The notes beneath the pieces were generated by a model that was not told the origin of the DNA, made no database searches, and worked only from the letters and a program-made list of their open reading frames with translations. 43,265 bases of DNA from Bacteroidales bacterium UBA5281 (GTDB taxonomy: Bacteria; Bacteroidota; Bacteroidia; Bacteroidales; Lentimicrobiaceae). Both the position numbers and the translations under genes were made by a program. The stretch lies in contig DHSR01000018.1 in NCBI GenBank assembly GCA_002410555.1, forward strand, positions 426 through 43,690, read 5' to 3'. This document shows, piece by piece, positions 8,483 through 16,156 of the stretch (positions within the stretch are counted from its first letter, which is position 1; every line of letters starts with the position of its first letter).

Positions 8483-10642
8483 ATGAGTTTCAACAAGCTG
8501 GTTTATAAAACATTATTATGCGTCATAATTGCGCTCTGGTCTGTTGGACTTAATGCTAATGCCAGCCCCGATGGTAATGAAACCGATCAGAAGTTGAAGC
8601 AGGCTGAGGGTATCGTTAATGTGTCGCCCGATGAGGTAATTGTTGACATAGGTGCATTACTTAAACAGATAAACCCTGAGGATAAATCTCACCGGGCCCT
8701 GGCCATGAAATTACTGGGGAAGGCACATTATTTCCTGAATAATCACCGGCAGTCGCTTGAATATTACCAACAATCTTACTCCCTATACATGGATCTTGGA
8801 GATAAAAATGCTGCCGGAGGCTTGCTAAATAATATCGGCCTTATCCGGCAATCGCAGGGAGATTTCGGTACCGCTTTGAAAAACTATCAGGATGGAGCGG
8901 AACTAATGGAACAAAGCAACAATGCCGAGCACCTGGCTCTGGTATATAACAACATTGGAAACGTTTTTTATGTCCTTGGCCGCTACGATAAAGCCATAGA
9001 ATATCTGAGACGGGCCATGCGCCTGGTGGAAAAGCGTAATGATAGCCTTGGACTGGCGCGTGCATACAATAATATTGGCAATGTATATCTCGGGCTTAAG
9101 GATTATTCCATGGCCGAAGAGTATTATTTGAAGGCGCTGGAAATCAATAAGAGTAAAGGCTCGGATATAAGTCTGGCCAGCAGTTATAGTAATCTGGGAC
9201 TGCTGAGCGGCAGCATTAAAAAATATGAAAAGGCCCTTGAGTACAACAAACTTGCGCTTGAGGTCTCCCGGCGCATCAATAATCATCTGGGTATTATTCA
9301 CAGTCTGATAAATTCGGGCAATATAAAACTGGAAGAAGGTCACATTGATCAGGCACGGATATTTTTTAATGAGGCTTTGAGGGTAGTTATGGTTAATAAG
9401 GATGCCTATGCCTATTCACTTGTGCTAATGGGTTTGGGTGAGTTAGAATTGCAGGCATCCAATCCGGATGCATCTATAGCTAACTACAAGGAAGCCATGC
9501 TATGGGCAGATAAAATCGGTTCCAGTACGCTGAAAACTCAGGGATATGTGGGATTGTCCCAGGCCTGGGAGGCAAAAGGCGAATTTGAGCGTGCATTGCA
9601 TTATGCAAGACTAAATCAGGCGTTGGCCGATAGCATTTATACCAGCGACTATGCCGACAAACTCAGCCGGCTCAGGGTTAGTTTCGAATCTGAGCAAACC
9701 GAACGCGATAATCAACTTCTCAGACAACAGAACATATACAGTCAGCTTGCCCTTAAGCGGCAGCAAACCATTCGTAACCTGCTCATCATCATTTCTATCA
9801 TCATTGTCGTTTTTTCTGCTTTCATTTTTTGGTTATATCAATCCAAGAAAATTAAGAATGTATTGCTGGCCGAACGTAACGAACAGGTTTTTCGACAAAA
9901 GGAAGAACTTACTTTGCTTTATAAAGAACAATACCGGCTTAACGAGACCAAGAATAAGTTCTTTAGCATCGTTGCTCATGATTTAAAATCACCATTTCAG
10001 TCTATACTGGGTTTTTCCGAATTACTCAGCAGTGAATACGGGCAGCTTACCGAAAGTCAGCGCATTGATGCAGCCAATAACATTTTAAAAGTATCTACAG
10101 ATACATTCAGGCTGATAGAAAATTTGCTTGAATGGGGCCGGTCGCAAACAGGCACCACTAAGGCAGCCAAACAGGTGTTTAATGTAAAAGAGATGGTTAT
10201 GAACACACTGCCTGTGTTTGAACCCATGATGAAAACCAAGGACATTAGCCTCACTTATGAGTTGCCCGCCTTATTGCATGCCTGGGCCGATGTTGACATG
10301 ATCATGACCGTACTGCGTAACTTACTTTCTAATGCCATAAAGTTTACTCCTCCCGGTGGAAAAATTCACCTGAGTGCTTTGTTAACCAACGACCAGGTTC
10401 GACTTTCAGTATTCAATAGTGGCGATGGCATTTCGCCGGAAGTCGAAAAAAGGCTTTTTTCCCTTGACCCTAAAGTGCAGCGCGCCGGAACACGTGGCGA
10501 AAGGGGAACGGGCCTGGGTCTGGCTTTGTGCCGGGAGTTTATGGAACTTAATAATGGAAATATCATTGCCTCTACAGTGGTGGGTGAAAGCAGCACATTT
10601 ACCATGGTTATGCAACCGCGTCATCTGGCTCTTGACGAATAA
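8483..10642 (+). CDS. TPR-containing sensor histidine kinase
   Basis: A 719-residue membrane sensor kinase. Residues 1-27 form a signal peptide. About 50-390 is a run of tetratricopeptide repeats (ALVYNNIGNVFYVLGRYDKA, YNNIGNVYLGLKDYSMAEEYY, SSYSNLGLLSGSIKKYEKA), expected to lie in the periplasm. One transmembrane helix spans about 430-452, followed by a coiled coil. The HisKA H-box is FFSIVAHDLKSPFQ with phospho-acceptor His499. The HATPase domain has the N-box LRNLLSNAIKFT (Asn near 617) and the G-box RGTGLGLALCREF. No receiver domain is fused, and no response-regulator gene adjoins it, so its partner is elsewhere. This architecture is common in Bacteroidota. The signal sensed by the TPR array is unknown. 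ettA begins 76 bp downstream from its own promoter. Confidence 0.93.
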   Translation: MSFNKLVYKTLLCVIIALWSVGLNANASPDGNETDQKLKQAEGIVNVSPDEVIVDIGALLKQINPEDKSHRALAMKLLGKAHYFLNNHRQSLEYYQQSYSLYMDLGDKNAAGGLLNNIGLIRQSQGDFGTALKNYQDGAELMEQSNNAEHLALVYNNIGNVFYVLGRYDKAIEYLRRAMRLVEKRNDSLGLARAYNNIGNVYLGLKDYSMAEEYYLKALEINKSKGSDISLASSYSNLGLLSGSIKKYEKALEYNKLALEVSRRINNHLGIIHSLINSGNIKLEEGHIDQARIFFNEALRVVMVNKDAYAYSLVLMGLGELELQASNPDASIANYKEAMLWADKIGSSTLKTQGYVGLSQAWEAKGEFERALHYARLNQALADSIYTSDYADKLSRLRVSFESEQTERDNQLLRQQNIYSQLALKRQQTIRNLLIIISIIIVVFSAFIFWLYQSKKIKNVLLAERNEQVFRQKEELTLLYKEQYRLNETKNKFFSIVAHDLKSPFQSILGFSELLSSEYGQLTESQRIDAANNILKVSTDTFRLIENLLEWGRSQTGTTKAAKQVFNVKEMVMNTLPVFEPMMKTKDISLTYELPALLHAWADVDMIMTVLRNLLSNAIKFTPPGGKIHLSALLTNDQVRLSVFNSGDGISPEVEKRLFSLDPKVQRAGTRGERGTGLGLALCREFMELNNGNIIASTVVGESSTFTMVMQPRHLALDE

Positions 10643-10691
10643 AAACAAATGGCTCCCACAGATTTTGCCTGAAGAATTGCGCATTTTTTCT

Positions 10692-10699
10692 TAAGTTTG
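10692..10699 (+). promoter_or_regulatory. Bacteroidota -7 box (TAAGTTTG) of ettA
   Basis: TAAGTTTGC matches TAnnTTTG and lies 19 bp upstream of the ettA ATG at 10719, giving a leader of about a dozen nucleotides. Confidence 0.5.
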
Positions 10700-10718
10700 C
10701 GCAAAACCTTAAATATAT

Positions 10719-12395
10719 ATGGCAGACGATAAAAAAATTATTTTTTCTATGGTGGGCGTGGGAAAAGTTATTCCCCCAAACCGTCAGATTTTAAAAGATA
10801 TTTATCTTTCCTTTTATTATGGTGCCAAAATTGGCATCATCGGATTAAATGGTTCCGGAAAATCAACACTGCTCGGAATCATTGCCGGGCTGGATAAGTC
10901 ATACAAAGGTGAAGTTGTTTTTTCTCCCGGTTATTCGGTGGGCATACTGAAACAGGAACCTGAGCTTGACGATACCAAAACCGTAAAGCAAGTGGTGGAG
11001 GAAGGGGTTGCCGAAACTGTGAACTTACTTAAGGCGTATGAAACAGTGAATAACCGCTTTACGGAACCCATGAATGACGATGAAATGAATGCATTGATTG
11101 AAGAGCAGGGCAGACTCACAGATTTACTCGATCAACACAATGCCTGGGAACTGGATGCCAGACTGGAACGTGCCATGGACGCACTTCGTTGTCCGGATCC
11201 TGACCAGAACGTTAAAAACCTCTCCGGAGGTGAACGCCGAAGGGTTGCCCTGTGCCGGTTGCTTTTACAGGAACCGGATATTCTGTTGCTCGATGAACCT
11301 ACCAATCACCTGGATGCCGAGAGTATCGACTGGCTGGAGCAACACCTGAAACAGTATCAGGGAACAGTGATTGCCGTTACCCACGATCGCTACTTTCTGG
11401 ATAATGTGGCCGGTTGGATACTTGAACTTGACCGGGGAGAAGGCATCCCCTGGAAAGGCAACTATACTTCATGGCTGGAACAAAAGAGCAATCGTCTGGC
11501 TATGGAAGAGAAAACCGAAAGTAAACGGCGCAAAACTCTGGAACGTGAGCTGGAATGGGTGCGCATGGCACCCAAAGCCCGACATGCCAAATCAAAGGCA
11601 AGGCTGGCTTCCTATGAACGCCTGATGAGCGAAGATGCAAAACAGAAGGAAGAAAAACTTGAGATTTTTATCCCCAACGGCCCAAGACTCGGTAATAAGG
11701 TGATTGAGGCACACAATATTTCAAAAGCATATGGCGATAAACTACTTTTTGAAAATCTGAGCTTTAGCCTTCCTCCGGCCGGAATTGTGGGTATTATAGG
11801 ACCCAATGGTGCAGGAAAAACCACCCTGTTCCGCATGATTATGGGATTGGAAACCACTGATAGCGGTACTTTTTCGGTGGGTGAAACCATAAAACTGGGC
11901 TATGTAGATCAGGCCCATACTGAAATTGATCCCGAGAAAACTGTGTGGGAAGTCATTTCCGAAGGAAATGAAAACCTGCAACTGGGTGGTAAGCTGTTTA
12001 ATTCCAGAGCATATGTGGCGCGGTTCAATTTTAATGGAGCTGACCAGGGCAAGAAGGCAGGAGTGCTTTCGGGAGGAGAACGCAACCGCATGCACCTGGC
12101 ATTGACCCTTCGCTCAGAAGCCAATGTTTTGTTGCTCGATGAGCCTACCAACGATATTGACGTGAATACCCTGCGTGCCCTTGAGGAAGGTCTCGAGAAT
12201 TTTGCCGGCTGTGCCGTAATCATTTCCCATGACCGATGGTTCCTCGACCGGATTGCCACACACATTCTCGCTTTTGAAGGAGATTCGCAGGTAGTATTTT
12301 TTGAAGGAGGATACTCTGAATATGAGGAAAACCGGAAAAAACGTACCGGAAACGATACCCCTCACCGCATCCGGTATAAAAAACTTAAGGCCTGA
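10719..12395 (+). CDS. ettA: Energy-dependent translational throttle protein EttA (ABC-F ATPase)
   Basis: A 558-residue cytoplasmic ABC-F protein, close to the ~555 residues usual for EttA. Two ATPase cassettes are visible: Walker A GLNGSGKST (42-50) with LSGGERRRVALCRLL and LLLDEPTNHLD, and Walker A GPNGAGKTT (about 361-369) with LSGGERNRMHLAL and LLLDEPTNDID. There are no transmembrane segments. The linker has the basic ABC-F character (MAPKARHAKSKARLASYERL). EttA binds the ribosomal E site and gates the first peptide bonds according to the ATP/ADP ratio. The second cassette has DEPTNDID where EttA and many ABC-F proteins have DEPTNDLD. The SatD-like gene starts 3 bp after its stop codon, so the two are co-transcribed. 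Confidence 0.95.
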   Translation: MADDKKIIFSMVGVGKVIPPNRQILKDIYLSFYYGAKIGIIGLNGSGKSTLLGIIAGLDKSYKGEVVFSPGYSVGILKQEPELDDTKTVKQVVEEGVAETVNLLKAYETVNNRFTEPMNDDEMNALIEEQGRLTDLLDQHNAWELDARLERAMDALRCPDPDQNVKNLSGGERRRVALCRLLLQEPDILLLDEPTNHLDAESIDWLEQHLKQYQGTVIAVTHDRYFLDNVAGWILELDRGEGIPWKGNYTSWLEQKSNRLAMEEKTESKRRKTLERELEWVRMAPKARHAKSKARLASYERLMSEDAKQKEEKLEIFIPNGPRLGNKVIEAHNISKAYGDKLLFENLSFSLPPAGIVGIIGPNGAGKTTLFRMIMGLETTDSGTFSVGETIKLGYVDQAHTEIDPEKTVWEVISEGNENLQLGGKLFNSRAYVARFNFNGADQGKKAGVLSGGERNRMHLALTLRSEANVLLLDEPTNDIDVNTLRALEEGLENFAGCAVIISHDRWFLDRIATHILAFEGDSQVVFFEGGYSEYEENRKKRTGNDTPHRIRYKKLKA

Positions 12396-12398
12396 TCA

Positions 12399-13070
12399 AT
12401 GGAAAAGCCACTCTACGCTGTACTCACGGGCGATATAGTGAAATCATCACGCATGGCTTCCGCAGACCTTAAAAGGCTTCCGCAGGTACTAAAGTCGATT
12501 TTCCAATCCATAGATGCCATCTGCAAACCTGACACTTTCGCTACCCAATATAGTATTTTTAGAGGTGATGGTTTTCAGCTTATTACTGAACCTACCCTTG
12601 CGATTAAAACCTGGTTGCTTATCCGGGGGGGATTGCGCGCCGCTTTTCCCGGCCCTCTGAGCAAATCGGTTGATGCAATTACGGGCATTGCCATTGGTGG
12701 AGTTAGTCATTTGGCTCCCAATATCACCGAAAGCAACGGGGAAGCATTCCTGCTGTCGGGCCGACTGCTCGAAGAACTGAAAGCACCCCGGCTTACCGGT
12801 TTTGCCTCAGTAAACCAACAGATCAACCGCGAATTTAATGTTCAATTTTTACTTGCCGATGATATTATTCGCCGATGGACCACGGCCCAGTCGCAGATGG
12901 TCCCTTTTTTACTTCAATCTTTCAATCAGAATGAAATAGCTCAGGCAACACAAACCCGGCAACCTACAGTCGCTGCTAAAATAAATGCCATGGGTTGGAA
13001 TGCCATCGAAGCCTGGATGATTTATTTTACGGAAACTATTGAAAAGAATTCTACGCTTTTTCTGTTGTGA
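12399..13070 (+). CDS. SatD-family protein with C-terminal helix-turn-helix
   Basis: A 223-residue cytoplasmic protein resembling the SatD family, named after a gene of the Streptococcus mutans sat operon and of undefined biochemical function. The N-terminal part has YAVLTGDIVKSSRM and FRGDGFQLI, which recall the GD-type motifs of nucleotidyl-cyclase-like folds. The C-terminal ~50 residues (from about 170) look like a DNA-binding helix-turn-helix: QNEIAQATQTRQPTVAAKINAMGW, with the sigma-region-4-like E-I-A..T..S/T-V..K pattern. It sits 3 bp after ettA and 145 bp before a DUF3307 membrane protein. That gap holds four phased palindromic units (13078-13193), so I infer that this protein regulates the DUF3307 gene. 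Family call fairly sure; regulatory role inferred. Confidence 0.75.
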   Translation: MEKPLYAVLTGDIVKSSRMASADLKRLPQVLKSIFQSIDAICKPDTFATQYSIFRGDGFQLITEPTLAIKTWLLIRGGLRAAFPGPLSKSVDAITGIAIGGVSHLAPNITESNGEAFLLSGRLLEELKAPRLTGFASVNQQINREFNVQFLLADDIIRRWTTAQSQMVPFLLQSFNQNEIAQATQTRQPTVAAKINAMGWNAIEAWMIYFTETIEKNSTLFLL

Positions 13071-13077
13071 CCGAATG

Positions 13078-13193
13078 ATATAGGCTTTTAAGACAATAAA
13101 CCATAATTATAGGCTCATGAGGGTATAATATATTAATATAGCTTTATAAGGCTATAATTTGAATATATAGCCTTAGGCGGCTATTAACGATAA
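13078..13193. promoter_or_regulatory. Array of four 29-bp operator-like units upstream of the DUF3307 gene
   Basis: Four units start at 13078, 13107, 13136 and 13165, an exact 29-bp period. All start with WTATAG followed by G or C. Three are palindromes: TTATAGG-CTCATGAG-GGTATAA around 13117.5, TATAGCTTTATAAGGCTATA around 13146.5 (18 of 20 symmetric), and ATAGCC-TTAGGC-GGCTAT around 13175.5. Their centres are exactly 29 bp apart. The first unit keeps only its left half (TATAGGCTT). The shared pattern is TATAGSCTTWTRAGSCTATA. Outside the palindromic cores the units differ, which points to selection on the cores. The array abuts a near-consensus -7 box, TAACTTTA, at 13191-13198. Best reading: binding sites for the SatD-like HTH protein encoded just upstream. 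Confidence 0.7.
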
Positions 13194-13215
13194 CTTTAAC
13201 CAGAAGTTTTAAAGA

Positions 13216-13962
13216 ATGGAAACGGTTTACTTTTTCGATCCTGAAATTATCTCGCTATTCATCAGACTTTCCATTGCGCATATGGCGGGTGATTTTGTTT
13301 TTCAGAAAAAAACATGGATAATAAATCGTCAGGAAAAGAAGTGGCGATCACCCTATTTATACCTGAATGCAGCAATAGTGTCACTGCTTTCGTGGGTATT
13401 ATCGGGCTATCATTTTGTTTGGATAATTCCATTATTTATTTTTATTGCCCATTTGCTCACCGATTTGTTTAAATCTTACGCCCCGGATACCATCAGGGTT
13501 TTTGTGGCTGATCAGGCGCTGCATCTTATAGCTACTATGGCAGCACTGATTTTCTATTTACCGTTTATCGGGCAGGGATACAGTTGCTGCGATATGCTCT
13601 TCGCAAATATAGCTTTATGGATTTATACAGCCGCCTACCTGGCCGTACTTTGGCCCATGGGAATCGTTATTGCACTACTCACCCGGCAATGGCAGACTGA
13701 AAGTAACCAACCAGAAGGATTAAAAGATGCAGGTCGCTATATTGGCATGCTTGAACGGCTATTGATTCTGACCTTTATCTTTGTCAATCAGTTTTCCGCC
13801 ATTGGGTTTCTAATAGCAGCCAAATCTATACTGAGGTTTGGCGATATTCGCGAAAGTAACAATCGCAAGGGTGCCGAATATATTCTGCTGGGTACTATGA
13901 TTAGTTTTTCTGCCGCTATCTTTACGGGAATATTGGCGCAAGGGTTAATGAGTCTTTATTAA
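13216..13962 (+). CDS. DUF3307 family integral membrane protein
   Basis: A 248-residue membrane protein. The N-terminal segment (LFIRLSIAHMAGDFVFQKKTWI) has the AH..xDF.xQ signature of DUF3307. Hydrophobic stretches at about 37-58, 68-85, 100-120, 130-160, 175-200 and 225-245 suggest six or so helices. In many genomes a DUF3307 gene adjoins a SatD-like gene, as here. The function is unknown. The 29-bp operator-like array in front of it suggests tight regulation. No other gene can share its transcript downstream, because the next gene (14135) has its own promoter. Confidence 0.75.
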   Translation: METVYFFDPEIISLFIRLSIAHMAGDFVFQKKTWIINRQEKKWRSPYLYLNAAIVSLLSWVLSGYHFVWIIPLFIFIAHLLTDLFKSYAPDTIRVFVADQALHLIATMAALIFYLPFIGQGYSCCDMLFANIALWIYTAAYLAVLWPMGIVIALLTRQWQTESNQPEGLKDAGRYIGMLERLLILTFIFVNQFSAIGFLIAAKSILRFGDIRESNNRKGAEYILLGTMISFSAAIFTGILAQGLMSLY

Positions 13963-14042
13963 AGGACAGGGGTTTGGAGAGATAAACTTTCTTTTAGGTC
14001 AAAGATCGTTATCTGAGTATTTTCAGTTCAAGATACACTGCG

Positions 14043-14050
14043 TATCTTTG
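14043..14050 (+). promoter_or_regulatory. Bacteroidota -7 box (TATCTTTG) of the wbuC-like gene
   Basis: TATCTTTGCGC matches TAnnTTTG exactly. A GC-rich hairpin starts only 3 bp downstream (14053), so the transcription start would fall in the hairpin's 5' arm. Confidence 0.5.
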
Positions 14051-14052
14051 CG

Positions 14053-14100
14053 CCTGCCTGTGTGAGCAGGCAGGCAGGTCTCCGCCCGCCGGCAGGCTGG
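14053..14100. repeat. REP-like GC-rich hairpin element
   Basis: CCTGCCTG (14053-14060), loop TGTGAG, CAGGCAGG (14067-14074): a perfect 8-bp stem. A second GC-rich portion follows with GCCCGCCGGCAGGC (about 14083-14096). The composition is far above the local average. The form matches extragenic palindromic elements found scattered in Bacteroidota genomes. It sits between a promoter box and the wbuC-like gene, inside the predicted 5' leader. Confidence 0.75.
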
Positions 14101-14134
14101 TTTGTGTGGGATTTTTTGATGCTAAAGTAAAGCC

Positions 14135-14608
14135 ATGATAAAAATAGACCATAATTTAATTGAAAGTATCAGCCTTCAGGCAAAACAGTCACCCCGCAAG
14201 CGGATGAACCATAATTTTCACTCAGGGCCGGAAGACACCCTTCAACGCATGTTAAATGCTATGGAGCCGGGAACATACATCCAACCTCACAAGCATGAAA
14301 ATCCCGATAAACGTGAAGTGTTTTTTGCTTTGAAAGGCACCCTGTGCATTGTGGAGTTTGAAGATGACGGGCGTGTGCGCGATTATACCCTGTTAACGCC
14401 GGGAGGCCATTGCAGTGGAGCGGAAATTCCGGAACGTACCTTTCATACCGTCGTATCGCTTGAACCTGGTTCTGTGGCTTATGAAATTAAAAATGGCCCC
14501 TACGTTCCCATTGAAGATAAAAACTTCGCTTCCTGGGCTCCTGCCGAAAATTCGCCGCATGCTGCTTTCTGGCTCCGGCAGCTACTTCAAAAGCTAAACA
14601 TTACTTAA
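14135..14608 (+). CDS. WbuC-family cupin-fold metalloprotein
   Basis: A 157-residue cytoplasmic protein. The cupin metal site is QPHKHENPDKREVFFALKG (motif 1, two His and one Glu), with the second motif around RTFHTVVSLEPGSVAYE. The C-terminal segment FASWAPAE...AAFWLRQLL is characteristic of WbuC proteins, which occur in or near O-antigen and surface polysaccharide loci; their reaction is not established. Length agrees with the family (about 150-160). It stands alone between DUF3307 and hisS, with a promoter box at 14043-14050. The two glycosyltransferases and the LPS permease lie 6-10 kb upstream, so a shared role in envelope glycan metabolism is possible but not shown. Confidence 0.82.
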   Translation: MIKIDHNLIESISLQAKQSPRKRMNHNFHSGPEDTLQRMLNAMEPGTYIQPHKHENPDKREVFFALKGTLCIVEFEDDGRVRDYTLLTPGGHCSGAEIPERTFHTVVSLEPGSVAYEIKNGPYVPIEDKNFASWAPAENSPHAAFWLRQLLQKLNIT

Positions 14609-14623
14609 ATGTAAAAAAATGGT

Positions 14624-14631
14624 TACTTTTG
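14624..14631 (+). promoter_or_regulatory. Bacteroidota -7 box (TACTTTTG) of hisS
   Basis: Exact TAnnTTTG match, 42 bp upstream of the hisS ATG at 14674. Confidence 0.5.
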
Positions 14632-14673
14632 ACCGGATTTTCTTATTCATAATTTACTTGTATCCCGTTTTTA

Positions 14674-16047
14674 ATGAGTAGCAATAAACCATCAATTCCA
14701 AAAGGTACCCGCGATTTTTCACCAATTGAAATGAACCGCCGGAACCATATTTTCTTCACCATTAAAAAGGTTTTTGAGCAATTTGGCTATCAGCCTATCG
14801 AAACTCCTGCCATGGAAACGCTCGGCACTTTGCTGGGTAAGTATGGCGAAGAGGGGGATAAGCTGTTGTTCAAGGTGTTAAATTCCGGCGATTTTTTGAG
14901 TGCGGTGACCCCTGACGATCTGCGTGAAGGCAATGCCACCCGCTTATCCACGCAAATCAGCGAAAAGGGATTGCGTTACGATCTTACCGTGCCCTTTGCC
15001 CGTTATGTGGTGCAGCATCGCAATGAAATTACCTTCCCCTTTCGCCGTTATCAGATTCAACCGGTATGGCGTGCCGATCGTCCGCAAAAAGGACGTTACC
15101 GCGAATTTTTTCAATGTGATGCCGATGTCATTGGCTCCGATTCCCTGATTAATGAAGCTGAACTATTGCAGATTGCCGATCAGGTTTTTGTACAACTAAG
15201 TATTAAAGTAGTGCTCAAGCTCAACAACCGAAAGATACTTGGCGGCATTGCAGAAGTTATCGGTCATGCCGATAAAATTACAGACATCACGGTTGCCATG
15301 GATAAGCTGGATAAAATTGGGATTGATAAGGTGAACGAAGAGCTTTCAGCGCGCGGGATTGATGCACTGGCCATTGAGCGACTGCAACCCATCATTCAGT
15401 TGGGTGGCAGCAATGCCGAAAAACTGGAGCAGATTGGCAAAGTGCTTGCGGAAAGTGAAGAAGGCATGAAAGGCATAGCCGAAACCCTGGAAGTATTCCG
15501 GCTGTCTGAAATTATGGGTATTCAAAGCCCGCTCGAACTTGACCTCACGCTTGCGCGTGGTTTAAACTATTACACCGGTGCCATCATTGAAGTTAAAGCC
15601 GCTGATGTATCTATGGGAAGCGTTTGTGGGGGAGGACGGTACGACAACCTTACGGGGATTTTCGGGCTGCCAGGAATTTCAGGCGTGGGCATCTCCTTTG
15701 GTGCCGACCGCATTTATGATGTTATGCTTGAACTGAATCTCTTTCCCTCAGCCACTGCTTCATCCACTCAGGTGCTTCTGGTAAATTTTGGCGGTAAGGA
15801 GGAGCAACTCAGCATTCAAATGGCCGGCAGGCTTAGGACTTTGGGATTGAATACCGAAATGTATCCCGACAACGCTAAGATAAAAAAGCAATTTTCATAC
15901 GCCGATAGTAAACAAATACCCTGGGTAATCATCATTGGAGAGAACGAACGTACCACGGGTACCTATATTCTTAAAAATATGAAAACCGGTGAACAACAGA
16001 CCACTGCCCCGGAAATGATTCTTTCGCACCTACTGAAAAATTTATGA
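14674..16047 (+). CDS. hisS: Histidine--tRNA ligase
   Basis: A 457-residue class II aminoacyl-tRNA synthetase that charges tRNA-His. Motif 1 region: KGTRDFSPIEM. Motif 2: RRYQIQPVWRADRPQKGRYREFFQ. The histidine-specific loop is RGLNYYTGAIIEV, and motif 3 is GVGISFGADRIYD. A C-terminal anticodon-binding domain follows from about residue 360 (VLLVNFGG...TLGLNTEMY). Length is normal. ATG 14674 starts directly at the conserved N terminus. hutH follows 109 bp downstream on the same strand, with a short GCCGG-CCTC-CCGGC hairpin (16086-16099) in the gap. Confidence 0.97.
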   Translation: MSSNKPSIPKGTRDFSPIEMNRRNHIFFTIKKVFEQFGYQPIETPAMETLGTLLGKYGEEGDKLLFKVLNSGDFLSAVTPDDLREGNATRLSTQISEKGLRYDLTVPFARYVVQHRNEITFPFRRYQIQPVWRADRPQKGRYREFFQCDADVIGSDSLINEAELLQIADQVFVQLSIKVVLKLNNRKILGGIAEVIGHADKITDITVAMDKLDKIGIDKVNEELSARGIDALAIERLQPIIQLGGSNAEKLEQIGKVLAESEEGMKGIAETLEVFRLSEIMGIQSPLELDLTLARGLNYYTGAIIEVKAADVSMGSVCGGGRYDNLTGIFGLPGISGVGISFGADRIYDVMLELNLFPSATASSTQVLLVNFGGKEEQLSIQMAGRLRTLGLNTEMYPDNAKIKKQFSYADSKQIPWVIIIGENERTTGTYILKNMKTGEQQTTAPEMILSHLLKNL

Positions 16048-16156
16048 ACAACTGGAATCTTTATTTCAAGGTGAAGATCAATCGTGCCGGCCTCCCGGCC
16101 CCAAACGGAGTACCCATTCATTAAATTTTTCTTAAACAATAAAAATTCTATTTTTT

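Noticed and set aside
13078..13193. Possible CRISPR array (29-bp period)
   Set aside because: The 29-bp units are adjacent without spacers, are diverged outside their palindromic cores, and no cas gene is present.
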